This document shows positions 26,597 to 37,500 of a DNA stretch of 53,588 nt, one piece after another. Source of the DNA: Streptomyces sp. TP-A0356 (GTDB taxonomy: Bacteria; Actinomycetota; Actinomycetes; Streptomycetales; Streptomycetaceae); NCBI RefSeq assembly GCF_001417775.1, contig NZ_BBZJ01000039.1:1-53588 (forward strand). The letters run 5' to 3'. Under the pieces are notes generated by a model. It was given only the letters and a program-made list of their open reading frames with translations. It had not been told where the DNA came from and did not search any database. The position numbers were made by a program, and so were the translations under genes. How positions within the stretch are numbered: position 1 is the stretch's first letter; each line of letters opens with the position of its first letter.

Positions 26597-29500
26597 ACAC
26601 CGTGGCATTCGAAGCGATCATCAACCGCGGTGAGTACATCTCCGCCCACTACCTCGCCGAACTGTTCACCAAAGACCTCACCGACCTGCGCAAGCGCTGG
26701 GCCGCCGCCGACCGGGCCGGGGCACCGTCGTCCCGGTCCGGCGTGAAGGGCCTGGGCCGGGAGTACTTCAAGGCCAAGGTCCGCATCACCGAGTCGGAGA
26801 CCGCCGACAGCGTTGAGCTGCGCGCTCTCAACGACCGCCTGCTGGCCGCGCTCGCCTATGTCACCCCCGGCACATCGCAGACGCCGGAGTCCGAGCCTCA
26901 GAAGGGCGCCCACACGCGCCTGCACCGCACGGTCTTCGAGGTCATCCACGCCGACAAGGCCCGCGAGGTACCGGTCGCCTTCGCGATGACCGGCCCCGGC
27001 GGCACCGAACTGGTCGCCCTCGACGTCACCTGGAGCACCGACGCCGAACTCCTCGTCGCCGACCCCGAAGACGGCGGCGCCCTCCTGCTCGACGCGATCG
27101 CCCTCGACGGCAAGCAACAGATCACCGGGGGCGCCGACGCTGTCACCTTCCTCTTCGGCTGCGAGGACGCCTACGCTCCCCGTTTCGTGCTGCTGCTCGC
27201 GGGCGGCTCGCTGCTGCTCGCCGACCGCACCGCCTGGCACGAGGGCCGGTTCCTCGCCGTCAGCGTGGACGAGGCCCTGGACCGCAACCTCTCCGCCGAC
27301 GGCGAGGAACTAGAGGCCATCTCCGCCCTGTTCGGCGTCGAGTCGCTACTGACCGAGGGCGGCGTTGCTGGCTTCCTGGACAGCCTGGTCGACAAGGGCC
27401 GCAAGCACGCCGTCGGTGTCTCCAAGGAGCTACGCGAGGGTCTGCGGCGCTCGATCGAGTTGATCGCCGAGGAGATCCTTGCCCGCATCGCCGAACAGGG
27501 GGCAGACCCGGCCGAGCTGGGCGACAGCGGCGAGCTTGCCACCCGGCTCTCGCGCGAGTCGCTGCGCTACCTGTACCGCATCCTCTTCCTCCTCTACGCA
27601 GAAGCCCGCCCGGAACTGGGCATCCTCCCGGCCAAGGACGACGCCTACCAGGACGGCTACGGCCTGGCGCGCCTGGGAGAGCTCGTCTCATATGACCTGC
27701 CCGAGGAGTCTCGGGACGGCTTCCACTTCTACGAGTCGCTGGACCTGCTCTTCCGCCTCGTCGACCAGGGCCACCGTGCCCTGGAGGAGGAGAGTGTCCC
27801 GGCCGAGACCGTCGCGGACGTGGACGGGCTCCGCTTCGAGGCCCTGCGCAGCGACCTGTTCAAGGCCGAGGCGACCCCGCTGATTGGCTCCGTCAACATC
27901 GACGGCGAGCGCATCGACACCCGGCTGCGCAACGAGGTGCTCTGGCGGGTGCTCAACCTCCTCATGCTGACCCAGGGCAAGAACGGGGCCAAGGCTGGCG
28001 GCGCCACCGGCAAGGGCTTCATCTCCTACGCACAGCTCGGCATCAACCAGCTCGGCGCGGTGTATGAGGGCCTTATGTCCTACACCGGCTTCTTCGCCGA
28101 CGAGGACTTGTACGAGGTTGCCAAGCCGGACTCGGACGGGCTGGCCGGCACCTGGGTCGTGCCGGTGAAGGATGCCGACAACTACGCCGAGGAGGTTTTC
28201 GTCAAGCGCCCTGACGAGCTGACCGGAGTGCTCAAGCGGGTGCTCCACAAGAAGGGCTCGTTCGTCTTCCGTCTGTCGGGGCGCGAGCGGCAGCGCTCCG
28301 CGTCGTATTACACGCCGGAGGTCCTCACCCGTAGCACGGTCAAGCACGCCTTGGCTGAACTCCTTGACCAGGACGGCAAGACTACGACGGCCCGGGAGAT
28401 CCTCGACCTGACCGTGTGCGAGCCCGCCCTTGGCTCGGGCGCGTTCCTCAATGAGGCCATCAATCAGCTCGCTGCCGAGTACTTGCGACGGCGGATGGTC
28501 GAGGTTGGCGAGCAACTGCCGCCGGACCGCTACGAGGTGGAGCTGCAGAAGACCAAGGCCTACCTAGCTCTGCACAACTGCTACGGCGTCGACCTCAACC
28601 AGACGGCTGTAGAACTCGCCGAGGTCTCTCTGTGGCTCAACGCCATGCATGAAGGGCTGAAGGCGCCCTGGTTCGGCATGCACCTACGGCGCGGCAACTC
28701 TTTGATTGGCGCGCGGCGAGCGGTGTATGACGCTGCGGCGTTGAAGAAGAAGGCATGGTTGACCACCGTCCCGACTGACCGGCCTCAGGGGACCGGAGCC
28801 GAAGATGGCGAGTTCCAGGCGGGCAAGGATATCCACCACTTTCTGCTGCCGGCCAAGGGCTGGGGCACGGTTGCTGACGCCAAGTATGCGAAGGAACTGG
28901 CCAAGGACGAGCGTGACGCCCTTGCCGCCTGGCGTACGGCAGTCACCAAGACGCCCTTGGCCTCTGAGGCCAAGCGGCTGCTAGCACTTGCTACCCGCGT
29001 CGAACGGCTATGGGAGCTCGCCCGCCGTCGCCTCATCGTCTCTGAGCGAGAGATCCGCCGTGACATCCAGGTTTGGCGGGTTTCGGATGACCAGCCCCTG
29101 CCGCGTTCATCCGGTGCCGTCTCTCGCGAGCGGGTTGAGAGCGCACTGAGGGCCCCGGGAGCGCCACTCAGCCGACTGAAGCTTGTCATGGATGCTTGGT
29201 GCGCGCTGTGGTTCTGGCCGATCGGCCAGCCGACTACACCGAAACCGCCGAGCATGGATGAGTGGCTGGCCTTCTGCGAGGCCGCGCTCGGCGTTCCGCC
29301 AGCTAAGGCAAAGGCGAGCCGTGGACGCGGCGGTGCGGCCGGGCACGACGACACGCTCGGCCTCTTCGCCGACACAGGTGACTTCGAGCAGCTCGGGCTG
29401 GACGATGAGTACGACCGGCTCCTGAGCCAGTGCGCTGACCTGCCGACAATCGCCGTGAACTTCCCCTGGTTGGCTGAGGTAGACGCCATAAGCCGCCGGG

Positions 29501-31506
29501 AGGGCTTTTTCCACTGGGAGTTGGAGTTCGCCCACGTATTTGAACGCGGCGGGTTCGATCTGCAAGTCGGTAACCCTCCTTGGGTGAGACTCGACTGGGA
29601 AGATCATATTGCGCTTGCAGAGTCGGATCCTTGGTTCGCGTTGACGGAGAGGGCTGCAGAAAAAGTCAAAAGCGAGAGGCGTGCGGCTGTCCTTGCTAAC
29701 CCTGTAGCCGTGCAAAGGTACCTCGGCGACCTTAGCTCATGGGCTGGACTGACCACCACACTCCGGTCACCGATCGAACATGCCATACTCGGCGGGCTCC
29801 GCACAAACCTGTATATGAATTTCATGGAGCGGACTTGGCGAAGCCTCGCCGGGGCGGGAGTCGTTGGTCTGCTGCACCCAGAAGCACACTTTACCGATCC
29901 TAATGCTGGTGAACTGCGAGTCGCCGCATATCGACGACTTCGTAGGCATTTTCAGTTTAGAAATGAGGCGCGATTGTTTGATGAGGTGCATAATACATTC
30001 GAGTACGGAATTCATATCTATGGAACTCCGCGAGAGCCAGACTTTATCAATATGAGTTGGGTGTTCATTCCTGATACCGTCGAACGCTCCCTGGATCATG
30101 ATGGGAGCGGCGAAACCCCCGGTCTTCAATATGAAGCTGGGGGATGGGATATTAGGCCGCATTCAAGTCGCGCCATAATGGTTAATGATTCGATTCTGGC
30201 AAGCTGGGCGGCTTTGATTGATGGGGAGGGGGCGGATCCCCTTAAGGCCAGGATGATGCGTCCGCTTACGGTTGGCGACAATGAGGCGCTGGAGATCGTT
30301 TCTGTATTTCCGGAGCGCCTGGCTGATTTTGAATTTTGGTCGACGTCGGCGCTGAATGAGAAAATTGCAAAAGAAGATGGGGTGATTAGGTGGGGGACGG
30401 GATTCCCGTCGTCCTGGTCGGAAGTTGTGCTGCAGGGGCCACATTTTAGCGTGGGTAACCCGTTCAATAAGCAGCCCAATCCGGACTGCAAATCGAACAA
30501 GGATTACTCTGTCGTCGCGTTGGAGAGCCTGCCGGAATTCACAGTGCCGCGGACAAACTACGTTCGTGCATGTCCGGAGGAATTTTCGAAGGTTGTCAAG
30601 CCGTGGGGTGATCGGGCTGCAACGGGATACTTCCGGGTTGCCTGGCGGCGCATGACTTCGTCGGAGCTTGAGCGAGGGTTGCACGCTGCTCTTTTCCCGC
30701 CAGGGCCGACACACGTCGACGCCGTCCAAACACTGGCGATGCCTGCGGTTCGAGATACCGCAATAGTTGCTGGTCTGTGGGCCAGCCTGCCATTTGACTA
30801 TCTCGTGAAGGTGTCGGGTAAGGCGGATATCCGGGCTGAACTCGTCGCGCAGTTCCCCGCACCTTTCTCCCACCCACTAACCAACCCCCTCCTTCTCCGA
30901 ACTCTCCGTCTGAATTGCCTAATTCGCGACTACGCCGCTCTTTGGGAGGAGCTTTTCGATCCGGCCTGGCGCTTGGACCGTTGGACCAATCCGTCGTCCA
31001 CCCGTCCGGCGATTCAGCACGTCGAGCCGACCTGGTCGATGACAACGCCCCTCCGCACGGAGTACGACCGCCGGATGGCCCTAGTAGAGACCGACGCGGT
31101 CGTCGCCGTCATGCTCGGCTTGACCGCTGAGCAGCTGTGCGCGATGTACCGCTCGCAGTTCGCCGTGTTGCGCAAGTACGAATGGGAGATGTTCTTCGCC
31201 GCTGACGGTCACAAGATCGGCGCTGCGACGCACAATGTCGGTATCCGCCAGACCAAGGAGGAGACCGAGTTCGTCAAGGCCTGGGTCAAGGCTGCTCGTA
31301 ACGGTGATCCCACGCCCGCTATCCCCGAGGGTTGGGTGAAACCTGACCGCGAGGCCGAGATGACTAGGGCACATGCGGCCTTCACTGCCCGCCTTCTGGC
31401 CGGTGAGTACGGGGATTACGCCGCTTATGCCGCAGAGCATGGCGATCACGGCAACCTCCTCGCCGCCGACTCGCTCCCCACCTCCGCTGATTCGGAAAGC
31501 AGGTAA
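26593..31506 (+). CDS. giant Eco57I/PglX-like N6-adenine methylase, DrmMI-like
   Basis: This 1637-residue methyltransferase overlaps the upstream helicase stop by four bases (GTGA). Motif I is EPALGSGAFLNEA (about 609-621) and motif IV is NPPW (Asn994), so it is an adenine-N6 enzyme. The spacing of nearly 400 residues between these motifs is very large. An N-terminal about 550-residue helical domain precedes the core, and the TRD-like region follows NPPW. The block at about 29570-30850 drops to roughly 40-57% G+C with relaxed wobble bases, unlike both flanks, marking a possibly exchanged specificity segment. DrmMI/PglX-type proteins methylate host DNA in DISARM/BREX. No nuclease motif was recognised, though IIG-type activity is not excluded. 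Confidence 0.75.
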   Translation: MNTVAFEAIINRGEYISAHYLAELFTKDLTDLRKRWAAADRAGAPSSRSGVKGLGREYFKAKVRITESETADSVELRALNDRLLAALAYVTPGTSQTPESEPQKGAHTRLHRTVFEVIHADKAREVPVAFAMTGPGGTELVALDVTWSTDAELLVADPEDGGALLLDAIALDGKQQITGGADAVTFLFGCEDAYAPRFVLLLAGGSLLLADRTAWHEGRFLAVSVDEALDRNLSADGEELEAISALFGVESLLTEGGVAGFLDSLVDKGRKHAVGVSKELREGLRRSIELIAEEILARIAEQGADPAELGDSGELATRLSRESLRYLYRILFLLYAEARPELGILPAKDDAYQDGYGLARLGELVSYDLPEESRDGFHFYESLDLLFRLVDQGHRALEEESVPAETVADVDGLRFEALRSDLFKAEATPLIGSVNIDGERIDTRLRNEVLWRVLNLLMLTQGKNGAKAGGATGKGFISYAQLGINQLGAVYEGLMSYTGFFADEDLYEVAKPDSDGLAGTWVVPVKDADNYAEEVFVKRPDELTGVLKRVLHKKGSFVFRLSGRERQRSASYYTPEVLTRSTVKHALAELLDQDGKTTTAREILDLTVCEPALGSGAFLNEAINQLAAEYLRRRMVEVGEQLPPDRYEVELQKTKAYLALHNCYGVDLNQTAVELAEVSLWLNAMHEGLKAPWFGMHLRRGNSLIGARRAVYDAAALKKKAWLTTVPTDRPQGTGAEDGEFQAGKDIHHFLLPAKGWGTVADAKYAKELAKDERDALAAWRTAVTKTPLASEAKRLLALATRVERLWELARRRLIVSEREIRRDIQVWRVSDDQPLPRSSGAVSRERVESALRAPGAPLSRLKLVMDAWCALWFWPIGQPTTPKPPSMDEWLAFCEAALGVPPAKAKASRGRGGAAGHDDTLGLFADTGDFEQLGLDDEYDRLLSQCADLPTIAVNFPWLAEVDAISRREGFFHWELEFAHVFERGGFDLQVGNPPWVRLDWEDHIALAESDPWFALTERAAEKVKSERRAAVLANPVAVQRYLGDLSSWAGLTTTLRSPIEHAILGGLRTNLYMNFMERTWRSLAGAGVVGLLHPEAHFTDPNAGELRVAAYRRLRRHFQFRNEARLFDEVHNTFEYGIHIYGTPREPDFINMSWVFIPDTVERSLDHDGSGETPGLQYEAGGWDIRPHSSRAIMVNDSILASWAALIDGEGADPLKARMMRPLTVGDNEALEIVSVFPERLADFEFWSTSALNEKIAKEDGVIRWGTGFPSSWSEVVLQGPHFSVGNPFNKQPNPDCKSNKDYSVVALESLPEFTVPRTNYVRACPEEFSKVVKPWGDRAATGYFRVAWRRMTSSELERGLHAALFPPGPTHVDAVQTLAMPAVRDTAIVAGLWASLPFDYLVKVSGKADIRAELVAQFPAPFSHPLTNPLLLRTLRLNCLIRDYAALWEELFDPAWRLDRWTNPSSTRPAIQHVEPTWSMTTPLRTEYDRRMALVETDAVVAVMLGLTAEQLCAMYRSQFAVLRKYEWEMFFAADGHKIGAATHNVGIRQTKEETEFVKAWVKAARNGDPTPAIPEGWVKPDREAEMTRAHAAFTARLLAGEYGDYAAYAAEHGDHGNLLAADSLPTSADSESR

Positions 31507-31515
31507 CAAGCCGCC

Positions 31516-34500
31516 ATGCTTCCCTCTTTGGCCGTCGAGGATTTGCGTCGTGCCCTGGCCGCGTACCTGACGACGAGTTTCGCGCTCGCCGATGACGACG
31601 TCCGTGACGAACTCGAGGCTTTCCTGGAGCGGCCGGAGAGCCGGCTTTTCCGCGGCCCCTACCTCCGCGTGCGCACTCCGTTCCGGGAAGCCACCCCCGG
31701 GTGGGAGCAAGTCCTGGACTGGTGGCCCAAGGGCTTCAGGCCCTACACCCACCAGGCCACCGCCTGGCAGCGCCTCTCCACCAAGGGCGGCCACACGCCC
31801 GAGCCGACCCTCGTCACCACGGGTACCGGGTCTGGCAAGACCGAGTCGTTCCTCATCCCGATCCTGGACCACTGTGCCCGTGCCCGCGCCGCTGGCCATA
31901 ACGGCGTCAAGGCGCTGCTCCTCTACCCGATGAACGCCCTGGCCGATGACCAGGCCCGGCGTATCGACGAGCTCCTCACAGAGAACGCCGCCCTGAAGGA
32001 CGTCACTGCCGGCATCTACATCGGCGGTGCCTCTGGTCGCCCTGCCGAGGACGAGGACGGGAACGACCCCGCCACATACGGACGTGACACTGGTTCCACG
32101 ACGCTCGCTGGCGACCCGTCCGTCAGCCGTTTGATCACCGATCGGGACGCGATCCGCGCCGATCCGCCGGACATCCTGCTGACCAACTACAAGATGCTGG
32201 ACCTGCTCCTCCAGCGGATCCCCGATGTCCCGCTGTGGCAGACGGAATCCCTCACGTACGTCGTCCTGGATGAGTTCCACACCTATGACGGCGCTCAGGG
32301 GACGGACGTGGTTATGCTGCTGCGTCGTCTTGGTGCGGCCACGCGTGCTGCCCGCCCCGAGCGTCCTCTCGGCTCGATCACCCCTGTTGCCACGTCCGCC
32401 ACGCTCGGCGGGGGCCCGTTCACCGACGAGGCGACGTTGAATGGTCCGGAGAAGTCGGACCGGGAACTGCTCCTGGAGTTCGCGGAAAAGGTCTTCGGCA
32501 CGCCCTTCCCGAACAGCGCCCTGATCGGTGAGGACCGGCAGTCGCCTGCCGAGTTCGTCGCCGAGCCGGACTTCCTCCTGCCGCTCCCGGCTCCGGCGGA
32601 CCTCGCGGCCGTCCCCGACCCCCTCGACGATCGATCCGCGTTGGACGAGCTGGCTCGCCTGGTCGTAGGCCTGGACAATGCGGACCCCGTTGCCCTCGGC
32701 CTGGCGTTGCGTAAGCACAACCTCATCAAGGCTCTGTTGGACGTCGCCGGTGCGACTCCGGTCACCGTTCCCGACATCGCCCGCGAGTTCGCCAAGCGCG
32801 GCGGTGGTGCCGCGTGGGACGAGGCGGCCCGCACTGATATGCCGCTGGTCGCGATGGGCCTGGCCCGGCTGCTGGCCCTGGTGTCGGAGGCGCGCATCCT
32901 CGACGCGGACACCGGCCGGCTGATGCCGTTCCTGCGGGTGGAAGCCCAGCTGTGGGTCCGTGAGGTACGGCGTGTCATCCGGGCGGCGACACCCGAGCCG
33001 CACTTTCGCTGGTTCGACGACGACGGCCCGACCGGTGACACCCCGCCCAACGCTGCGAACCTCGCCGTCTATCCGCCGGCCGAGGTCGATGCCGCGGCAG
33101 ACGTGGCGACCTTGGGCGGCATCCAGGCTGGGGTTGTCGCACCGGCCTACCGGGCCCACTTGCCCGCGGTCTACTGCCGCCACTGCGGGCGCTCCGGATG
33201 GGCTGCGCTGTCCACCGATTTGGAGTGGCAGCAGCTGAAGATCAAGCCCCTGGAGATCTACCGGGCTTCCGCCCAGGGCAACCGGGCCGTGCGCTGGATG
33301 CTGCGCGCCCGGCCTGGGGAACAGGCGGTGGTCCACCTCCACGCGGAGGACCAGGCGCTGCGCACCGTCCCCACCGACGAGACTGTTGCCGTCATCACCC
33401 CGCTCGGCCCCCTGCCCGCCGGGACTGGTGACAGGTGCCCGTCGTGCGGGCTGGACGACGGTATGCGGTTCCTGGGTGCGGGCACCGCCACCTTGGCGTC
33501 GGTGACCACGACCCAGCTGTTCTCCGATCGAGGTCTTGCCGGCGACGAGCGCAAGCTGCTGGTCTTCACCGACTCGGTACAGGACGCCACCCACCGAGCC
33601 GCGTTCATCGCCAACCGCAGCTTCGGCTTCACCTTCCGCGGTCTGCTCACCGCGCAGCTCAAGCCCGGTACGCCCGTCGCCGTGCACGATTTGGCCGCCG
33701 ACGCCGCCGATGCCGTGGTCAAGGCCGCGGGACAGGGCGAGAGGGGGCAACTGGCCTCCATCGTGCCGCCGGACCTGCGCGACAACCCGGAGATACGCAC
33801 CCTCCTCGATGGCTCCGACAGCTTCAGCGAGGCGGGGGAGGAGATGCTGCACGGCCGGATGGTCTTCCAGACCCTCTTGGAGTTCGGCCTGCGCTCCCGG
33901 CTGGGCCGCACCCTGGAGTTGACCCGCACCGCCGCCGCAGAGGTACTCCTGCCCGAACCCGAGACGCTGTGCACCCTGCTGCGGGAGATACACCAGCGCC
34001 TGCCGGGGCAGATCACCCTGCCCGCTGACGACGCCGACTATCTGGTCCTCGTACGCGGCTTGCTGGAGCGGATGCGACTGCGCGGCGCCCTGTACCACCC
34101 GTGGCTGAGCACGTACATCGAGCAGGCAGGTGCCCGGCGCTGGCCGATCTGGGGCGGCCGTCCGGTCGGCATGCCAGCCTTCCCACGCGGCCTGGCGGCC
34201 CCCACCTTCCCCATCTCCGGCAAGACCGGACGGACCGACTTCGACTCCCTCAACCGCGACGGCACCTGGTTCGCCGACTGGGGGCACCGGGTACTCGGCT
34301 GCGACCGCAAGGAAGCGCGAGCCGTCGTCGCCGCGGCGATGAAACTCCTCGCTCAGCGTGAGGTCTTGGCGACCTACCCGGCCGACGGCGGCGCCACTGT
34401 CTATGCGCTGCGGCCCCGCCACGTCCTCATCCACAGCCTCACCGATGAGGCAACCGCCACCAGCACCGGTGGCCCAGGCGTCAACGACTGCGGCGTGCGC

Positions 34501-37500
34501 TGCGACACCTGCACGTGGCGGCAGACCGTACCGGCCGGCCGCCAGGACGCCTGGCTGGGTACGCCCTGCCTGCGCTTCCAGTGCGGCGGACGATTCGTGC
34601 CCGACGACCGCGACTACACCCAGGACTACTACCGGCACCTGTACTCGGTCGACTGGCCGGGTGACGTGCTCACGGCCGAGCACACCGGGGCACTCACCCG
34701 CACCCGCCGCGAGGAGGTCGAGCAGGCGTTCAAGCACCGGGCCTCCGCCTTCGACCCGAACGTGCTCACCTGCACGCCTACCCTGGAACTCGGGATCGAC
34801 ATCGGCGACCTGTCCTCGGTCCTGCTGGCCTCCCTGCCACCCGCGCCGGCGAACTATGCGCAGCGCATCGGCCGGGCCGGCCGCCGCACCGGCAACTCGC
34901 TCGCCGTCACCTTCGTGCCGCGCGGCGCCCGCAACCAGTACTATCTGCACGCCCCCGAGAAGATGCTGGCGGGCCGGATCATTCCGCCCGACTGCTACCT
35001 GGACGCCTCCGAGATCCTGCACCGCCAGTACCTGGCGTTCCTGCTGGACCGGGCCGCCGACCGCAGCCTGTGGCACGCAACCGCCATCCCCGAGCGGCCC
35101 ATGCCGCCACGGATCGGGGAGCTCTTCCGGCGCGGTCTTGCCGAGGACGGCTGGTTCCGTCGCTTCCTGGACGTCGCCCAGGCCCGGCACGCCGAACTCG
35201 TCGACGCCTTCACCTCGCTCTTCCCCGCCATGACGCCGGTGGCGAAGCAGGGGGTTGAGGTCTTCGCCGCCGGCGGGCTGGAACAGGCCGTCGCCACCGC
35301 CGCAACGGCCTGGCGCAAGCGCGTGGACGCCCTGGCGGCCCGGTTGCGGCAGATCGGCCGGGCCTTCGACGAACTCGCCACCGCCACCGGGGATGCCAAC
35401 CGGGATGCGCTGCGCCGCCAGCTGTACGCCGAGCAGACGTCGGTGCGCAGGCGCCGCGATGCGCTGATCGCCGAGAACTCCATCAACGCGATGGTCCGCC
35501 TCGGTCTGCTGCCCAACTACACCCTGCACGACGACGCCACGTTGTTGGACGCCACCTTGTGGTGGAAGGACAGCGACGGCGAGTTCCAGGAGCAGCTGAC
35601 CGAGTACGGACGCGGCGCCCGGCTGGCCCTCGCCGAGCTGGCTCCCGGCAACTTCTTCCACACCGACGGCTACAAGTACATCGTCAACGGCCTCGACCTC
35701 GGCTCCTCCGCCGGCGAGGGCCAGACCGCGTACGCCAAGTGGCGACTGTGCCCGGAGTGCGGCTTCGTCGCCACCGAGGAGACCGGCCTGGCCGTGACGG
35801 CCTGCCCGCGCTGCCGCACGCCGCGGATCGCCGACCCCGGCGCAGTCCACAACGTTCTCGTGCCCGAGCGTGTCACCGCCCGTGAGCGGCGCGAGGACGC
35901 CCGGCTCACCGACGAACGCGACGAGCGTGAGCAGCGGCGCTTCGCCATGGTCACCCTGGTGGACATCGACCCGGACCAGCCGCAGGGCCTGCGCGCCTGG
36001 CGGCGCAGGGGAAGCGTGCCGTTCGGCGTGGAGTTCGCCCGCGTCGCCACTATCCGCACCCTCAACCTCGGCCCCGCCACCAGCTCCGGGCCCGAGCACA
36101 CCATCGCGGGCAGCGAAGAGCAGGTCCCCGGCTTCGAGACCTGCCCGGAGTGCGGCGCCGTACGCGGCGCGCATCCCCAGGCCTGGGACCCCGTCGCCGA
36201 GCGGATCGGTACACGCCACAGTGGCTGGTGCAGTCACCGGGACGACGGCATCACGGCCGAGCCGGTGGTCCGCCTGGTGCTGGCCCATGAGCTGACCACC
36301 CAGGCCCTACGCATCCTGCTGCCGTTCTCCTCCATGGACCTGGACACCAAGCTCGCCTCTTTCAAGGCCGCCCTGCTGCTCGGCATCACCCGGCACTTCG
36401 GCGGAGCGCCCGACCACATCCGGATCGTCGAGGACTCCATGCCGTCCGGTACCGAGGACCTGCGCCGCCGGTTCTTGGTGCTGCACGACTCCATGCCCGG
36501 CGGCACCGGCTATCTCGAGCACCTCGCCGACCCGGCCGTGCTGCACCGCGTGCTCACCCTCGCCTATGCCGCGCTGCGCGACTGCCCCTGCCAAAAGGAG
36601 GGGCAGCGCACGCCCTGCCACCGCTGTCTGCTGCCGCACGCCTCCAGCAGCGAGCACCCGCACGTCTCCTCGCGGGTCGCCAAGGAGCTGCTGGAGGAAC
36701 TGCTGCAGGAGTGGGCCACCGACCGCGTCGACACCCTGTCCGGCGTGCGCATCGACCAGCTCGCCGACAGCGAGCTGGAGGCACAGTTCGTGCGCACCCT
36801 CGTGAAATGGGGCAGCCGGCCCGAGGAGTGCGGCTCCGTGACACCGCGGGCGGGGGAGCGGGGCTTGGAGTACGAGCTGCGTTTCACCGGGCCCGAGGGC
36901 GCCACGACCCGCTGGCTGCTGCAGGACCACGTCCGCCAGCACACCACCGAGCCCAGCGAGCCCGACTACCTGCTCACCCGCACCGACGGGCCGGCCACCC
37001 GCGTCGCCGTCTTCCTGGACGGCTACGCCTACCACGCCAGCACGCACATCAACCGGATCGCGGACGACGCCGCCAAGCGGACCGCGCTGCGCGCCGCAGG
37101 CACGTACGTGTGGCAGTTCACCTGGGAAGACGTCAAGGCATGGACCGAAGCGGTCGACAAAGCCGCCCCCGGACGCCAAACCCAAACCCCGTCCACGCCC
37201 CTGGTCGGCCACACGCTGCTCACCACGGCCCAGAAGGTGCACCAACAGGTGCTCGGAGCGACCGGCGCCGAGGACATTCTTGAGCCCGCACTGCGCAATC
37301 CCCTCGAAACTCTGCTGGCCTTCCTCGCCGACCCCGCCCCCTCCCGGTGGTCGCGGCGCGCGGCGGCGCTGCTGGCCGGTTACGCGATGGCCTCGCGACA
37401 ACCGGTCACCCGGGCGCAGCTGGGCGAACTGCTGCCCGGGATTCTGACCGGCGCGACCCCACTGCCCACCCAGACGGCCGGGGACGCCGGCGCGATCGAC

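Noticed and set aside
23495..26608. Long minus-strand frame opposite the DrmD-like gene
   Set aside because: Same antisense artefact; the plus strand carries complete SNF2 motifs.
31081..36288. Very long minus-strand open frame opposite the helicase and methylase genes
   Set aside because: It mirrors strongly biased plus-strand genes with full motifs; open antisense frames are expected in high-G+C DNA.
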